This document shows, piece after piece, positions 18,363 to 29,992 of a DNA stretch of 64,000 bases. The DNA lies in the NCBI GenBank assembly GCA_021821885.1, contig JAKARO010000003.1, forward strand, positions 86,627 to 150,626, in the 5' to 3' direction. The notes beneath the pieces were generated by a model that was given only the letters and a program-made list of their open reading frames with translations, was not told the origin of the DNA and searched no databases. The stretch is from Pseudomonadota bacterium (GTDB lineage Bacteria > Pseudomonadota > Gammaproteobacteria > Acidithiobacillales > Acidithiobacillaceae). Position 1 is the stretch's first letter. The number at the start of each line of letters is the position of its first letter. The position numbers and the translations under genes were made by a program.

Positions 18363-19585
18363 TATCCAGTGACGCATCCCCCGCCTGGCTGCTCCCCGCC
18401 GGCTTTGAGGACTTGGGCCCCTGCCAGGCAAGCGCCCTTGAACACCTCCGTCGTGAATTGCTGGATCTGTACGTAGTCTGGGGGTACAGGCAGGTTATCC
18501 CGCCCATGCTTGAGCATCTGGAAAGCCTGCTGACCGGAAGCGCCGCCGATCTGGATCTGCAGACCTGGAAAGTGCTGGACCAGGCCAGTGGGCGGCTGCT
18601 GGGGTTCCGTTCTGACATGACACCCCAGATGGCGCGAATGGATGCGCAGATGTCCCGCGACCATGAACTCCGCCGTCTCTGCTATGCCGGAACGGTGCTT
18701 CGTGCCCAGCCCGACGCTTTGGGAGGGAGCCGGGCCCCCTTCCAGGTGGGGGCCGAGCTTTTTGGCGTCGCGGGGCCGGAAGGGGATCTGGAAATCCTCA
18801 GTCTTATGGCGGAAACCCTGATGCGCTGCCAGGACGCCCCGCTTCTGCTGGATCTGGGCCATGTGGCCATTTCATTGGCCCTGGTCGAAGCGACGGGACT
18901 TGCAGGGAGCCGTCGCGCGGCACTTTTGCGTCATCTGGAGCGGAAAGCCTGGGCGGATGTCCGCCAGCTTCTCCTGGAGGCCGGGGTGGCTGCCGGGATT
19001 CGCGATGATTTTGCCCTTCTTGCCCATCTCCGGGGGGAACGGCAGATTTTGGATGTGGCGCGGAAAGGCCTTGGCCAATATCCTGCAATCCGGAAAGCGA
19101 CCGATACCCTTGAAGCGGTGTGGGAGGCGTTCTCTGGGCGATATCCACAGATTGATGTGGCCTGCGATCTGGCCGAACTGCAGGGACACCGTTATCATAC
19201 CGGGCTGCTGTTTGCCATTTATGGACCCCAGAGGGGAAACGCCCTGGCCCAAGGCGGGCGCTACGATGGCATTGGAGAGGTTTTTGGGCAATCCCGCCCA
19301 GCTACAGGTTTCAGTATTGATCTTCGTCCCTTGCTGAAGGAAACCGGCGGGAACCATCCGGATTTTCGGGTCTGGGCACCCCCGGGCCAAGATGCCGAGC
19401 TCTGGAAAAGCATCTGTGACCTTCGCACCAGGGGGTACACCGTCGTCCAGGAGCTGCGCAGTGAACTGCGGGACCAGCCCGACCAAAGCCTGCCAACCGG
19501 ATATGATGCGGCACTGCAGCACGATGGTGGAGGCTGGAAGTTATGGAAGCCTGATCCTGACGGCACCTCCTTTCCCTCCCTTTGA
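18359..19585 (+). CDS. hisZ: ATP phosphoribosyltransferase regulatory subunit HisZ
   Basis: 408-residue HisRS-like protein lacking the anticodon-binding and aminoacylation features of true HisS. Landmarks are LLPAGFEDLGPCQASALEHLRRELLDLYVVWGYRQVIPPMLEHL, FRSDMTPQMARMDA and GGRYDGIGEVFG. HisZ binds a short-form HisG to complete the first enzyme of histidine synthesis and carries feedback control. Its presence implies that the organism's HisG is the short form. It sits between hflC and purA as in many beta- and gammaproteobacteria. Confidence 0.93.
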   Translation: MISSDASPAWLLPAGFEDLGPCQASALEHLRRELLDLYVVWGYRQVIPPMLEHLESLLTGSAADLDLQTWKVLDQASGRLLGFRSDMTPQMARMDAQMSRDHELRRLCYAGTVLRAQPDALGGSRAPFQVGAELFGVAGPEGDLEILSLMAETLMRCQDAPLLLDLGHVAISLALVEATGLAGSRRAALLRHLERKAWADVRQLLLEAGVAAGIRDDFALLAHLRGERQILDVARKGLGQYPAIRKATDTLEAVWEAFSGRYPQIDVACDLAELQGHRYHTGLLFAIYGPQRGNALAQGGRYDGIGEVFGQSRPATGFSIDLRPLLKETGGNHPDFRVWAPPGQDAELWKSICDLRTRGYTVVQELRSELRDQPDQSLPTGYDAALQHDGGGWKLWKPDPDGTSFPSL

Positions 19586-20902
<1,317 letters not shown>

Positions 20903-20972
20903 GGCGGTTTTGGATTTCCCCATAAACTTTGCGTATCATTGAAGGCATGAAAACATGCACACTGCAGTCAAA

Positions 20973-21017
20973 TCTTCATGAAACTGTCGCACCTTTTTCA
21001 CATTTCCGGGTCATACT
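20973..21017 (+). promoter_or_regulatory. Pho-box-like repeats and promoter of olsBA
   Basis: Three 11-bp units in register: TCTTCATGAAA (20973), CTGTCGCACCT (20984) and TTTTCACATTT (20995), each with T-C-(A/G) at positions 4-6. A -10-like CATACT (21012-21017) begins 6 bp after the last unit, the same geometry as at pstS. The olsB start is about 37 nt further on. The second unit departs from consensus. Confidence 0.6.
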
Positions 21018-21053
21018 GTTAGCCAGTTTGTCCTGAAACAGGGAGAGCCCTAG

Positions 21054-21830
21054 ATGCTCAATGCCCAGCCCCATGGTGATGTGGAAAATCAGACCCGCAA
21101 AGGTGAGAGGTCCCTGCGCCTCTATCTGGCCCGGCACCAGGACGAGATAGAGGCCGCCCAGAGGCTTCGTTACCGTGTATTCAGTTCCGAGTACGGAGCC
21201 CAGCTTAGCGGAGCACCGGGCCTCGACCAGGATGAATACGATCCTTTCTGTGAACATCTGATTGTCGAGGATGAAACCCGGCAGGAAGTAGTAGGAACGT
21301 ACCGCCTTTTTCTCCCGGAGCAGGTCCATCGGGTTGGCCGGTACTACGCGGAGACAGAGTTTGATCTCTCGCGGCTGCTGGCTCTGCGCTCCCGGATCCT
21401 GGAACTTGGCCGCTCCTGTGTTCATCCGGATTACCGGCAGGGTGCCGTCATCGTCCTGCTATGGTCCGGACTGGCGGAAGCGATGGCCATGTGGGAAATT
21501 GACTATCTGATGGGCTGCGCCAGCGTCCACAGTACGGAAGGGCCTGCCTTGGGTGCGCTGTACCGGAATCTGCAGGACCATCTCACGCCGCCGGAACAGA
21601 GGGTATTTCCGCTCCGTCCGGTTCCAGGCTTTAACCCCCAGGCAGAGGTGGAAGCTGCTGTGTTGCCCTCCCTTCTGAAAGGCTATTTGAGGGCCGGAGT
21701 ACGTATAGGTGGGGAACCCTACTGGGATCCACAGTTTCATTGCGCCGATTTCTTTGTCTGGTGCGAATCCCGCCTGATTACACCCCGGTATCAGCAGCGT
21801 TTCCTGGATCCTGTAGAAGCGGCCAGATGA
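21054..21830 (+). CDS. olsB: L-ornithine N-alpha-acyltransferase (OlsB-like)
   Basis: 258-residue acyltransferase of the hemolysin/OlsB GNAT-like family: LRLYLARHQDEIEAAQRLRYRVFSSEYGAQL, DEYDPFCEHLIVEDE, VVGTYRLFLPEQ, FDLSRLLALRSRILELGRSCVHPDYRQGAVI and LMGCASVH. OlsB transfers a 3-hydroxyacyl group from acyl-ACP to ornithine, giving lyso-ornithine lipid. The directly coupled olsA-like gene supports this role over other members of the family. It is preceded by Pho-box-like repeats, and a GGGAGA Shine-Dalgarno is present. Ornithine lipids replace phospholipids when phosphate is scarce and can also harden membranes against acid. Confidence 0.85.
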   Translation: MLNAQPHGDVENQTRKGERSLRLYLARHQDEIEAAQRLRYRVFSSEYGAQLSGAPGLDQDEYDPFCEHLIVEDETRQEVVGTYRLFLPEQVHRVGRYYAETEFDLSRLLALRSRILELGRSCVHPDYRQGAVIVLLWSGLAEAMAMWEIDYLMGCASVHSTEGPALGALYRNLQDHLTPPEQRVFPLRPVPGFNPQAEVEAAVLPSLLKGYLRAGVRIGGEPYWDPQFHCADFFVWCESRLITPRYQQRFLDPVEAAR

Positions 21831-22735
21831 AACAGGACCGGCGCCGGACGGATGCGTTCCGGCTGATTCCCTATCCGGGGCGTTTCCAGTACCGGAGTGG
21901 CCCACGTTTTTACCGCAGGATTTGGCGCCTACCTATGCTGGCAGGCCACCTCCTGCTGGCATTTCCACTGGCCTGGTGGACTTATGCCCGCAGAAAAAAA
22001 ATCGACGCAGGCAGCCTGCGCGCGTTCCGCTGGTGGAGCGACGTTGCCATGGCTATTCTGGGGATCCGGCTAAAGGTCGAAGGCACTCCACCAGAGGAAG
22101 CGGTCCTGGTGGCGGCCAACCATGTTTCCTATCTGGATATTCTGGCTTTGGCCAGCCTTGGACCAGGCCAGTTCATTGCCAAGAAGGAAATGCAGTCCTG
22201 GCCATTTTTCGGTCTCCTCGCCGATTGGCTGGGTAGCCTGTTTATTGACCGGCAGGACGCGCGCGCCAGCCAGCGCATCCTGCGGCAGGCGGCGGATGTC
22301 CTGCGCGAGGGCCGGATTGTGGTGGTATTTCCGGAGGGCACGACCAGTGATGGCAACAGCGTCGGCGAGTTTTACGCGGCCCCTTTTGAAGCGGCCGTGT
22401 CGTCGGGGGTGCCTGTCCTGCCGGTTGCACTGCGCTATGAAGACCTCCTGCATCCTGGGGAAGCCGACCGTACCTGCCCCTTTATTGGGGAAGATAGCCT
22501 GGCGGGACATCTCTGGCGTTTGATGGCGGCTGCTCCCCTGACCCTACGGGTCCATTTCCTCCCGCTACTGTCCCCGGAGGCCGGACGGCGGCAGCTGGCT
22601 TGTGATTCGCACCGCCTGGTTGAAGATGCCCTGCGAAAAATGGAGCAGGGCGCATCGGTTACCTATCTGAAGGAAAAACACCATCCCCTCCGGGATGCGT
22701 GGGTATCCTGGCGTCGGCGCCACCACGGGTCCTGA
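21827..22735 (+). CDS. olsA: lyso-ornithine lipid O-acyltransferase (OlsA-like / PlsC family)
   Basis: 302 residues from ATG 21827, which overlaps the olsB stop by ATGA. An N-terminal hydrophobic segment is followed by the PlsC acyltransferase motifs: NHVSYLD (catalytic H and D of the HX4D motif) at about residue 94 and FPEGTTSDG at about residue 166. PlsC-type enzymes acylate lysophosphatidate; coupling to olsB points to acylation of lyso-ornithine lipid, completing ornithine lipid. A generic 1-acylglycerol-3-phosphate acyltransferase role cannot be excluded from sequence alone. Confidence 0.83.
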   Translation: MKQDRRRTDAFRLIPYPGRFQYRSGPRFYRRIWRLPMLAGHLLLAFPLAWWTYARRKKIDAGSLRAFRWWSDVAMAILGIRLKVEGTPPEEAVLVAANHVSYLDILALASLGPGQFIAKKEMQSWPFFGLLADWLGSLFIDRQDARASQRILRQAADVLREGRIVVVFPEGTTSDGNSVGEFYAAPFEAAVSSGVPVLPVALRYEDLLHPGEADRTCPFIGEDSLAGHLWRLMAAAPLTLRVHFLPLLSPEAGRRQLACDSHRLVEDALRKMEQGASVTYLKEKHHPLRDAWVSWRRRHHGS

Positions 22736-22881
22736 TTATACTATTGCGGCGGCCTTCTGTGGCCAGACACGGCTGGTTTCAGGAGAGCAGTGATGGGCAT
22801 TATAGAAACCCCGAACCATATGGCCAGGTGCCGATCAGCCCTTGGCCAAAGCCAGGAGGCTTGCGCAGCGCATCCGGTCAG

Positions 22882-23946
22882 TCATCCTGGCCAGGAATGA
22901 ACGGTATCAACCAGAAGCGCAACATGTTCAATGGGCGTCTGGGGCGTAATTCCATGCCCGAGATTAAAAATGTGGCCTGCCCGGCTGCCATGGCTCTCCA
23001 GAATCCGGAGCGCCTCCTGTTCTATCTGTTCCGGGGCACCATAGAGTGCCATCGGATCCATGTTCCCCTGGAGAGCGACTCCGGATCCAACACGTGAACG
23101 GGCAGCACCGAGATCTATGGTCCAGTCAAGGCCAAGTACGTCTGCGCCACTGACGGCCATCTCTTCCAGCCAGTTTGCCCCACCCTTGGTAAACAGGATT
23201 ATGGGAAGATCCCGGCTTTCGGGGCAGGATCGGAGATGGGCAATAACCTTCTTCATGGGCTCAAGGGAAAAGCGGAAATAGGCGGGCGTACTGAGGCTTC
23301 CTCCCCATGTATCGAACAGCATTAGTGCCTGTGCTCCGGCGGCAGCCTGGGCCTGCAGATACTGTGCAACCGAGTCCACCAGCAGGTTGATCATCCCCTG
23401 GAGAGTGCTGGCGTCAGAATAGAGCCATGCCTTGATGTGCTGGAAATCGCGGCTGCCCCGTCCCTCAACCATATAGCAGGCAAGGGTCCATGGGCTACCG
23501 GAAAAGCCGATCAGCGGAACACGCCCATGGAGTTCGTGACGGATGAGGCGCACGGCATCCAGGACATAGCGGAGTTCGGTTTCTGGATCGGGAACTGCCA
23601 GCCGGGACAAATCCCGTGGGTGGCGGACCGGGCGGGCGAACACTGGTCCTTCTCCTTCCTGGAAACTCAGCCCGAGCCCCATGGCATGGGGAATGGTAAG
23701 AATGTCTGAAAAGAGGATTGCCGCGTCCAGGGGGAAGCGCGCAAGTGGCTGCAGTGTTACCTCGCAGGCGAGTTCGGGTGTGGTGCAGAGTGTGAGAAAA
23801 TCTCCCGCTTTCTTCCGTGTTTCCTGGTACTCTGGAAGATAGCGTCCGGCCTGCCGCATCAGCCATATGGGAGTTGTGTCTACGGTCTGGCGGAGGCACG
23901 CACGAAGAAACCGGTCATTCTGTAGTCCAGATGGTGTATGTATCAA
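22882..23946 (-). CDS. hemE: uroporphyrinogen decarboxylase
   Basis: 354 residues, full length. The N-terminal signature PIWLMRQAGRYLPEYQ is present, then LFSDILTIPHAMGLGLSF, GFSGSPWTLACYMVEG, FDTWGGSLS and GNMDPMALYG. It converts uroporphyrinogen III to coproporphyrinogen III in heme synthesis. The gene begins 3 nt after the gltD stop on the same strand, so it is the distal gene of a gltB-gltD-hemE unit. The 146 nt between its end and olsA show nothing I can name. Confidence 0.96.
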   Translation of the reverse strand: MIHTPSGLQNDRFLRACLRQTVDTTPIWLMRQAGRYLPEYQETRKKAGDFLTLCTTPELACEVTLQPLARFPLDAAILFSDILTIPHAMGLGLSFQEGEGPVFARPVRHPRDLSRLAVPDPETELRYVLDAVRLIRHELHGRVPLIGFSGSPWTLACYMVEGRGSRDFQHIKAWLYSDASTLQGMINLLVDSVAQYLQAQAAAGAQALMLFDTWGGSLSTPAYFRFSLEPMKKVIAHLRSCPESRDLPIILFTKGGANWLEEMAVSGADVLGLDWTIDLGAARSRVGSGVALQGNMDPMALYGAPEQIEQEALRILESHGSRAGHIFNLGHGITPQTPIEHVALLVDTVHSWPG

Positions 23947-23949
23947 AGT

Positions 23950-25374
<1,425 letters not shown>

Positions 25375-28300
25375 TCAGCTGGCTTCTTCCAGAAGTACAT
25401 CCAGTTTTGCGGCTTTGGGTACCACCAGCCAGATCTTTTGCACAAAACGCGCCCAGTCCAGGAGCAGGCCCCTGGCATATATGCTGCCTGTCAGTTGTAC
25501 ATGCCGTTCCACATGGCGGCGAAGCAGGGCTTCGTAGCCCCGCATGGACTCGGTATCAATACGGTGGCTATTGACCAGTTCACCATTGACCCGGTTTGGA
25601 AACTGGTTTTCCCTGTCGTGGACAAATGCCAGGCCACCGGTCATGCCGGCGCCAAAATTGACTCCTACAGACCCAAGAACAATTACCTGCCCGCCCGTCA
25701 TATACTCGCATGCGTGATCACCGGCACCCTCGATGACGGCTATGGCCCCGGAATTGCGGACAGCAAAACGTTCGCCCGCCCGGCCGGCGGCATAGAGCTG
25801 TCCTCCGGTAGCGCCGTAGAGGCAGGTATTGCCAATGATTGCAGACTCCTCGCTGGCATAGGGGACTCCGGTTGGCGGTGCAATAATAATGCTCCCGCCA
25901 TTCATGGCCTTGCCAACGTAATCATTGGCATCGCCCCGGAGATTCAGGGTCATTCCCTGGACACAGAAAGCGCCAAGGGACTGGCCCGCTGTCCCTTGCA
26001 GGTCAATGTGGATACAGTCTTCTGCCAGGCCACCGTTTCCGTAGCGTCGGGCAATTTCGCCTGCCAGGCGCGCACCGATAGAGCGCTGGGTATTGCGGAC
26101 CGGATAGTGCAGGCGTGTGGAGATCTGGCGTTCCAGGGCGGGTGCAGCATCCTGCACCATGGATTCCGCGAGCTCGCCGCGGTCAAACGGCGGATTGCGG
26201 TCCTGGGTATGGATGTTGCTGTCCGCTTCGATGAGGTCCACGTTGGCCAGGAGTGGGCGGAGGTCCAGCGCCTCCTGTTTGGGCGTATGGCCTTTTCCGG
26301 TTTCCAGCCAGCTGCTGGCGCCTACCAGCTCATCAAAGCGGCGGATCCCTAGCTGTGCCATGATTTCCCGCACCTCTTGGGCTACGAACCGGAAATAGTG
26401 AATGACCATTTCCGGGAGACCTGTGAAATGCTGGCGCAGCTGGTCGTCCTGGGTTGCCACTCCGGTAGCGCAGTTGTTCAGATGGCAGATACGCAGATAT
26501 TTGCAGCCGAGAACGATCATTGGTGCAGTCCCGAATCCGAAGCTTTCAGCCCCCAGGAGCGCTCCCTTGACGACATCCAGACCTGTTTTGAAGCCGCCGT
26601 CTGCCTGCAGGCGTACGCGGTGCCGGAGAAAATTGCGGCGCAGGGTTATCTGCGTTTCCGCAAGACCAAGTTCCCAGGGGGACCCGGCATATTTCACCGA
26701 GGTAAGGGGGCTTGCACCCGTCCCGCCATCATAGCCAGCAATGGTGATCCGGTCAGCGTAGGCTTTTGCTACTCCGGCTGCGATTGTACCCACTCCGGCT
26801 TCCGAGACCAGTTTTACCGAGACATAGGCAGCGGGATTGATCTGCTTGAGGTCGAAAATCAGCTGGGCCAGGTCTTCTATGGAATAGATGTCATGGTGCG
26901 GGGGCGGGCTGATCAGCGCCACGCCTTCCTTGGCGTAACGCAGGCGGGCAATAATCCCGGTGACCTTGTGTCCGGGCAGCTGTCCGCCTTCCCCGGGCTT
27001 GGCCCCCTGGGCGATCTTGATCTGCAGTTCCTCGGCATTGACGGCATATTCGGGTGTAACACCAAAGCGCCCCGAGGCGATCTGCTTGATCCGGCTTACC
27101 CGGGTGGTACGGTAGCGGGCCGGGTCTTCCCCTCCCTCACCTGAATTGGACCGTCCGCCAATAGTGTTCATGGCAATAGCCAGGGCTTCGTGTGCCTCGG
27201 GTGAAAGCGCGCCAAGGGACATGGCGGCTGTGTCGAAGCGCGGCGTAATGGCTTCTACAGGTTCCACCTCCCCGATCGGGATGGCATTGCCTTCGCGAAG
27301 AACAAGCAGGTCACGAAGGTTGGTCACGGGCCGGCCGTTGACCAGATCCGCAAAAGCACGGTAGTCCTCATAGCGCCCGGAGCGGGTGGCAGTCTGGAGA
27401 GTGCGAACGACGTCGGGATGGTACGCATGGTATTCACCGCCATGCACAAACTTCAGCAGTCCACCCGCGGGCAAGGGCCTGTGCGGACGGAAAGCATCCT
27501 TCACCAGCTGCTTTATGTCGCTTTCCAGGTGGGTGAAAGAGGCACCAGCGATCCTGCTGACGGTCCCGTGGAAACAGAGGTCTACTACATCCCGGTCAAG
27601 ACCAAGAGCTTCGAAAAGCTGGCTGCTGCGGTAGGATGCGAGGGTCGAGATGCCCATTTTGGAGAGAATCTTGTACAGCCCCTTGTCAATTCCTTTGCGG
27701 TAATTCGCCAGAGCCTTCGTCTCCGTTACCGGCTGGGAAAAGGCATGCCTTGTGGCAAGACTGCGGACAATGGCGTAGGCAAGGTAGGGATAGACAGCCG
27801 TTGCGCCATAACCGATCAGGGTTGCGAAATGATGGGGGTCCCGTGCGTGGGCCGTGGCTACCAGAAGATTGCATTTCGTGCGGAGGCCCGCACTGATCAG
27901 GGCGTGATGGACCGCACCTACGGCCATGAGGGCGGGAATATACAGATGTCCTTTGCGTAGCCCACTGTCTGAAAGGACCAGAATGACGGCGCCTTCATTG
28001 ACTGCCTGCAGGGCTTTTCCGCAGAGATCCCGTATGGCGGATTCCAGACCTGCCGGCTTGTCGGTATCGTAGGTGATGTCAAGTTCCCGGGAGAGGAAAT
28101 GGGGCTCGGTCCGGCTGGTCAGGGCCAGGAACGCCGCATCGGACAGGACGGGGGAATGGACCTCTATGCGCCGCGCATACTCCGGTTTTTCGGCAAAGAG
28201 GTTGCTCTCGGCCCCAATCACCGTGTTGAGGGACATGACCAGCGATTCGCGGAGAGGGTCAACCGGCGGGTTGGTGACTTGCGCAAACTGCTGGCGAAAA

Positions 28301-29802
28301 TAGTCGGCGATGTGGCGGGGCTGGCTGGACAGGACGGCGATAGGGGTATCGTCTCCCATGGATCCCACCGCTTCCTGGCCGCCTTCGGCAAGAACCCGAA
28401 GGATCTGGTCCTCTTCTTCGAAGGTTACCCCAAAGGCCTTTTCGTAGACGGAAAGATTTTCGATGCTGCGCGCCAAGACCGCACTGTCGTCGTCCACTTC
28501 CAGATGCTGCGCATGTTCGGACAGCCATTTGCCATAGGGATGGCTGCCCTGGATCTCCCGGTCGATGGCGGCATTGTCCAGAAAGTTCCCTGCTTCGAGA
28601 TCGACCGCCACGATTTGCCCGGGTCCTACCCGGCCCTGAACCAGAATATCCTGGTGGCTGTAGTCAAACACGCCTACCTCTGAGGCGATGTTGATCATAC
28701 GGTCCCGGGTAATGACGTAGCGGGCTGGCCGCAATCCGTTGCGGTCCAGGGCGCAGACGGCGAGACGGCCTGTGTTCAGGACGAGGCCTGCCGGTCCATC
28801 CCATGGTTCCATGCGCATGGAATGGTATTCGTAAAATGCACGCAGCTCCGGGGCCATATTGGGGACATTGTGCCAGGCCGGGGGGACCAGAAGCCGAAGA
28901 GCCTTGAAAAAATCCATGCCTCCCTGGACAAGCAGTTCCAGCATGTTGTCCAGACTGTAGGAATCACTCCCGGACCCTACGGCGGGCAGAACCTCCTCCA
29001 TGGGCAGAAGATCCGACTCCAGAAGTGGCTCCCTCGCACGGGCCCAGTTCCTGTTCCCCTGGATGGTGTTTAGTTCACCATTGTGGGCAAGTATTCGAAA
29101 AGGCTGGCAGAGCCGCCATTCTGGCCAGGTGTTGGTGGAAAAGCGCTGGTGGTATGTGACCAAGGCCGAGCTAAACCGGCCGTCGCGCAGGTCAGGGTAG
29201 AAATCGGGAAGATGTTCCGGCATGACCAGCCCCTTGTATCCGATCACCTGGCTGGAACAGGTAACCGCGAAAAAATCTGGGTCGTCCCGGAACTGTTTTT
29301 CAATGATGCGGCGCAAGCGGTATAAAAGGCGTTCTCCGTCACCAGTCAGGCTATCTGGGGGGAGATTGATGAATCCCTGCCAGACGGAGGGGAGGGTTTT
29401 TAGCGCTTCGGCCCCGCATGCGGATGGGTCTGTCCGGACCTCGCGCCAGCCACAGAGCTCAAGGCCAATCTTTCCCGCAGTCTCTTCGGCAGCCTCGCGG
29501 ATCGCGCGTGCACGCCCTGCATCGCGTGGCAGGAAAAACTGGGCGATACCAAAATGTTCGGAGAGGGGGATCCGCAGATCGGCAGCAACTGCCTGGAAAA
29601 AACCTCTTGGCATCTGTACCAGCAGGCCGCAGCCGTCCCCACTTTTCCCGTCGGCTGCCACGGCGCCACGATGGGTGAGACGTGCCAGGGAAGAAATGGC
29701 GGTGGCTACCAGGTCATGGCTGGCCTGGTTGTCCATCTGGGCAATCAGCCCAAAACCGCAGGAATCTCTTTCGAAGTCTGGGGAGTAGAGGTTTTCCGTC
29801 AT
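25375..29802 (-). CDS. gltB: glutamate synthase, large subunit
   Basis: 1475 residues from ATG 29802. The protein begins MTENLYSPDFERDSCGFGLIA, so Cys15 becomes the N-terminal nucleophile of the class II glutamine amidotransferase domain after removal of a 14-residue propeptide. The central and FMN-binding domains (GEGGQLPGHKV, ISPPPHHDIYSIEDLAQLIFDLK), the Cys cluster for the [3Fe-4S] centre (CKYLRICHLNNCATGVATQ) and the C-terminal beta-helix (Gly-rich repeats around MNGGSIIIAPP) follow. Reading the same frame further upstream would add about 39 residues without family support. A promoter lies 50-80 nt upstream. Confidence 0.97.
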   Translation of the reverse strand: MTENLYSPDFERDSCGFGLIAQMDNQASHDLVATAISSLARLTHRGAVAADGKSGDGCGLLVQMPRGFFQAVAADLRIPLSEHFGIAQFFLPRDAGRARAIREAAEETAGKIGLELCGWREVRTDPSACGAEALKTLPSVWQGFINLPPDSLTGDGERLLYRLRRIIEKQFRDDPDFFAVTCSSQVIGYKGLVMPEHLPDFYPDLRDGRFSSALVTYHQRFSTNTWPEWRLCQPFRILAHNGELNTIQGNRNWARAREPLLESDLLPMEEVLPAVGSGSDSYSLDNMLELLVQGGMDFFKALRLLVPPAWHNVPNMAPELRAFYEYHSMRMEPWDGPAGLVLNTGRLAVCALDRNGLRPARYVITRDRMINIASEVGVFDYSHQDILVQGRVGPGQIVAVDLEAGNFLDNAAIDREIQGSHPYGKWLSEHAQHLEVDDDSAVLARSIENLSVYEKAFGVTFEEEDQILRVLAEGGQEAVGSMGDDTPIAVLSSQPRHIADYFRQQFAQVTNPPVDPLRESLVMSLNTVIGAESNLFAEKPEYARRIEVHSPVLSDAAFLALTSRTEPHFLSRELDITYDTDKPAGLESAIRDLCGKALQAVNEGAVILVLSDSGLRKGHLYIPALMAVGAVHHALISAGLRTKCNLLVATAHARDPHHFATLIGYGATAVYPYLAYAIVRSLATRHAFSQPVTETKALANYRKGIDKGLYKILSKMGISTLASYRSSQLFEALGLDRDVVDLCFHGTVSRIAGASFTHLESDIKQLVKDAFRPHRPLPAGGLLKFVHGGEYHAYHPDVVRTLQTATRSGRYEDYRAFADLVNGRPVTNLRDLLVLREGNAIPIGEVEPVEAITPRFDTAAMSLGALSPEAHEALAIAMNTIGGRSNSGEGGEDPARYRTTRVSRIKQIASGRFGVTPEYAVNAEELQIKIAQGAKPGEGGQLPGHKVTGIIARLRYAKEGVALISPPPHHDIYSIEDLAQLIFDLKQINPAAYVSVKLVSEAGVGTIAAGVAKAYADRITIAGYDGGTGASPLTSVKYAGSPWELGLAETQITLRRNFLRHRVRLQADGGFKTGLDVVKGALLGAESFGFGTAPMIVLGCKYLRICHLNNCATGVATQDDQLRQHFTGLPEMVIHYFRFVAQEVREIMAQLGIRRFDELVGASSWLETGKGHTPKQEALDLRPLLANVDLIEADSNIHTQDRNPPFDRGELAESMVQDAAPALERQISTRLHYPVRNTQRSIGARLAGEIARRYGNGGLAEDCIHIDLQGTAGQSLGAFCVQGMTLNLRGDANDYVGKAMNGGSIIIAPPTGVPYASEESAIIGNTCLYGATGGQLYAAGRAGERFAVRNSGAIAVIEGAGDHACEYMTGGQVIVLGSVGVNFGAGMTGGLAFVHDRENQFPNRVNGELVNSHRIDTESMRGYEALLRRHVERHVQLTGSIYARGLLLDWARFVQKIWLVVPKAAKLDVLLEEAS

Positions 29803-29853
29803 TTCATCACCTGGCACGCACGAATCCCCGCGCCCCATGACGCAGGGCTGGAC

Positions 29854-29882
29854 AGTATATCCTGCTGGTGGGTGGAGTCCAA
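29854..29882 (-). promoter_or_regulatory. sigma-70-type promoter of gltBD
   Basis: On the minus strand TTGGAC (29882-29877), a 17-nt spacer, then TATACT (29859-29854). Predicted start near 29847 gives a leader of about 45 nt to the gltB ATG. Confidence 0.6.
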
Positions 29883-29992
29883 GGTCCATGCAGGCCCAGA
29901 CCAATACCGCTCCAGGCACGGCAGGGGTGGGAGAGAGGGCTGTCCCGGACCGGTTTTCCGGCGCGGGGTTTTGTCTTACACTTGCAGACCGT

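Noticed and set aside
22736..22881. Possible RNA element between olsA and hemE
   Set aside because: Neither a stable hairpin with a T-run nor a promoter or conserved motif could be found in these 146 bases.
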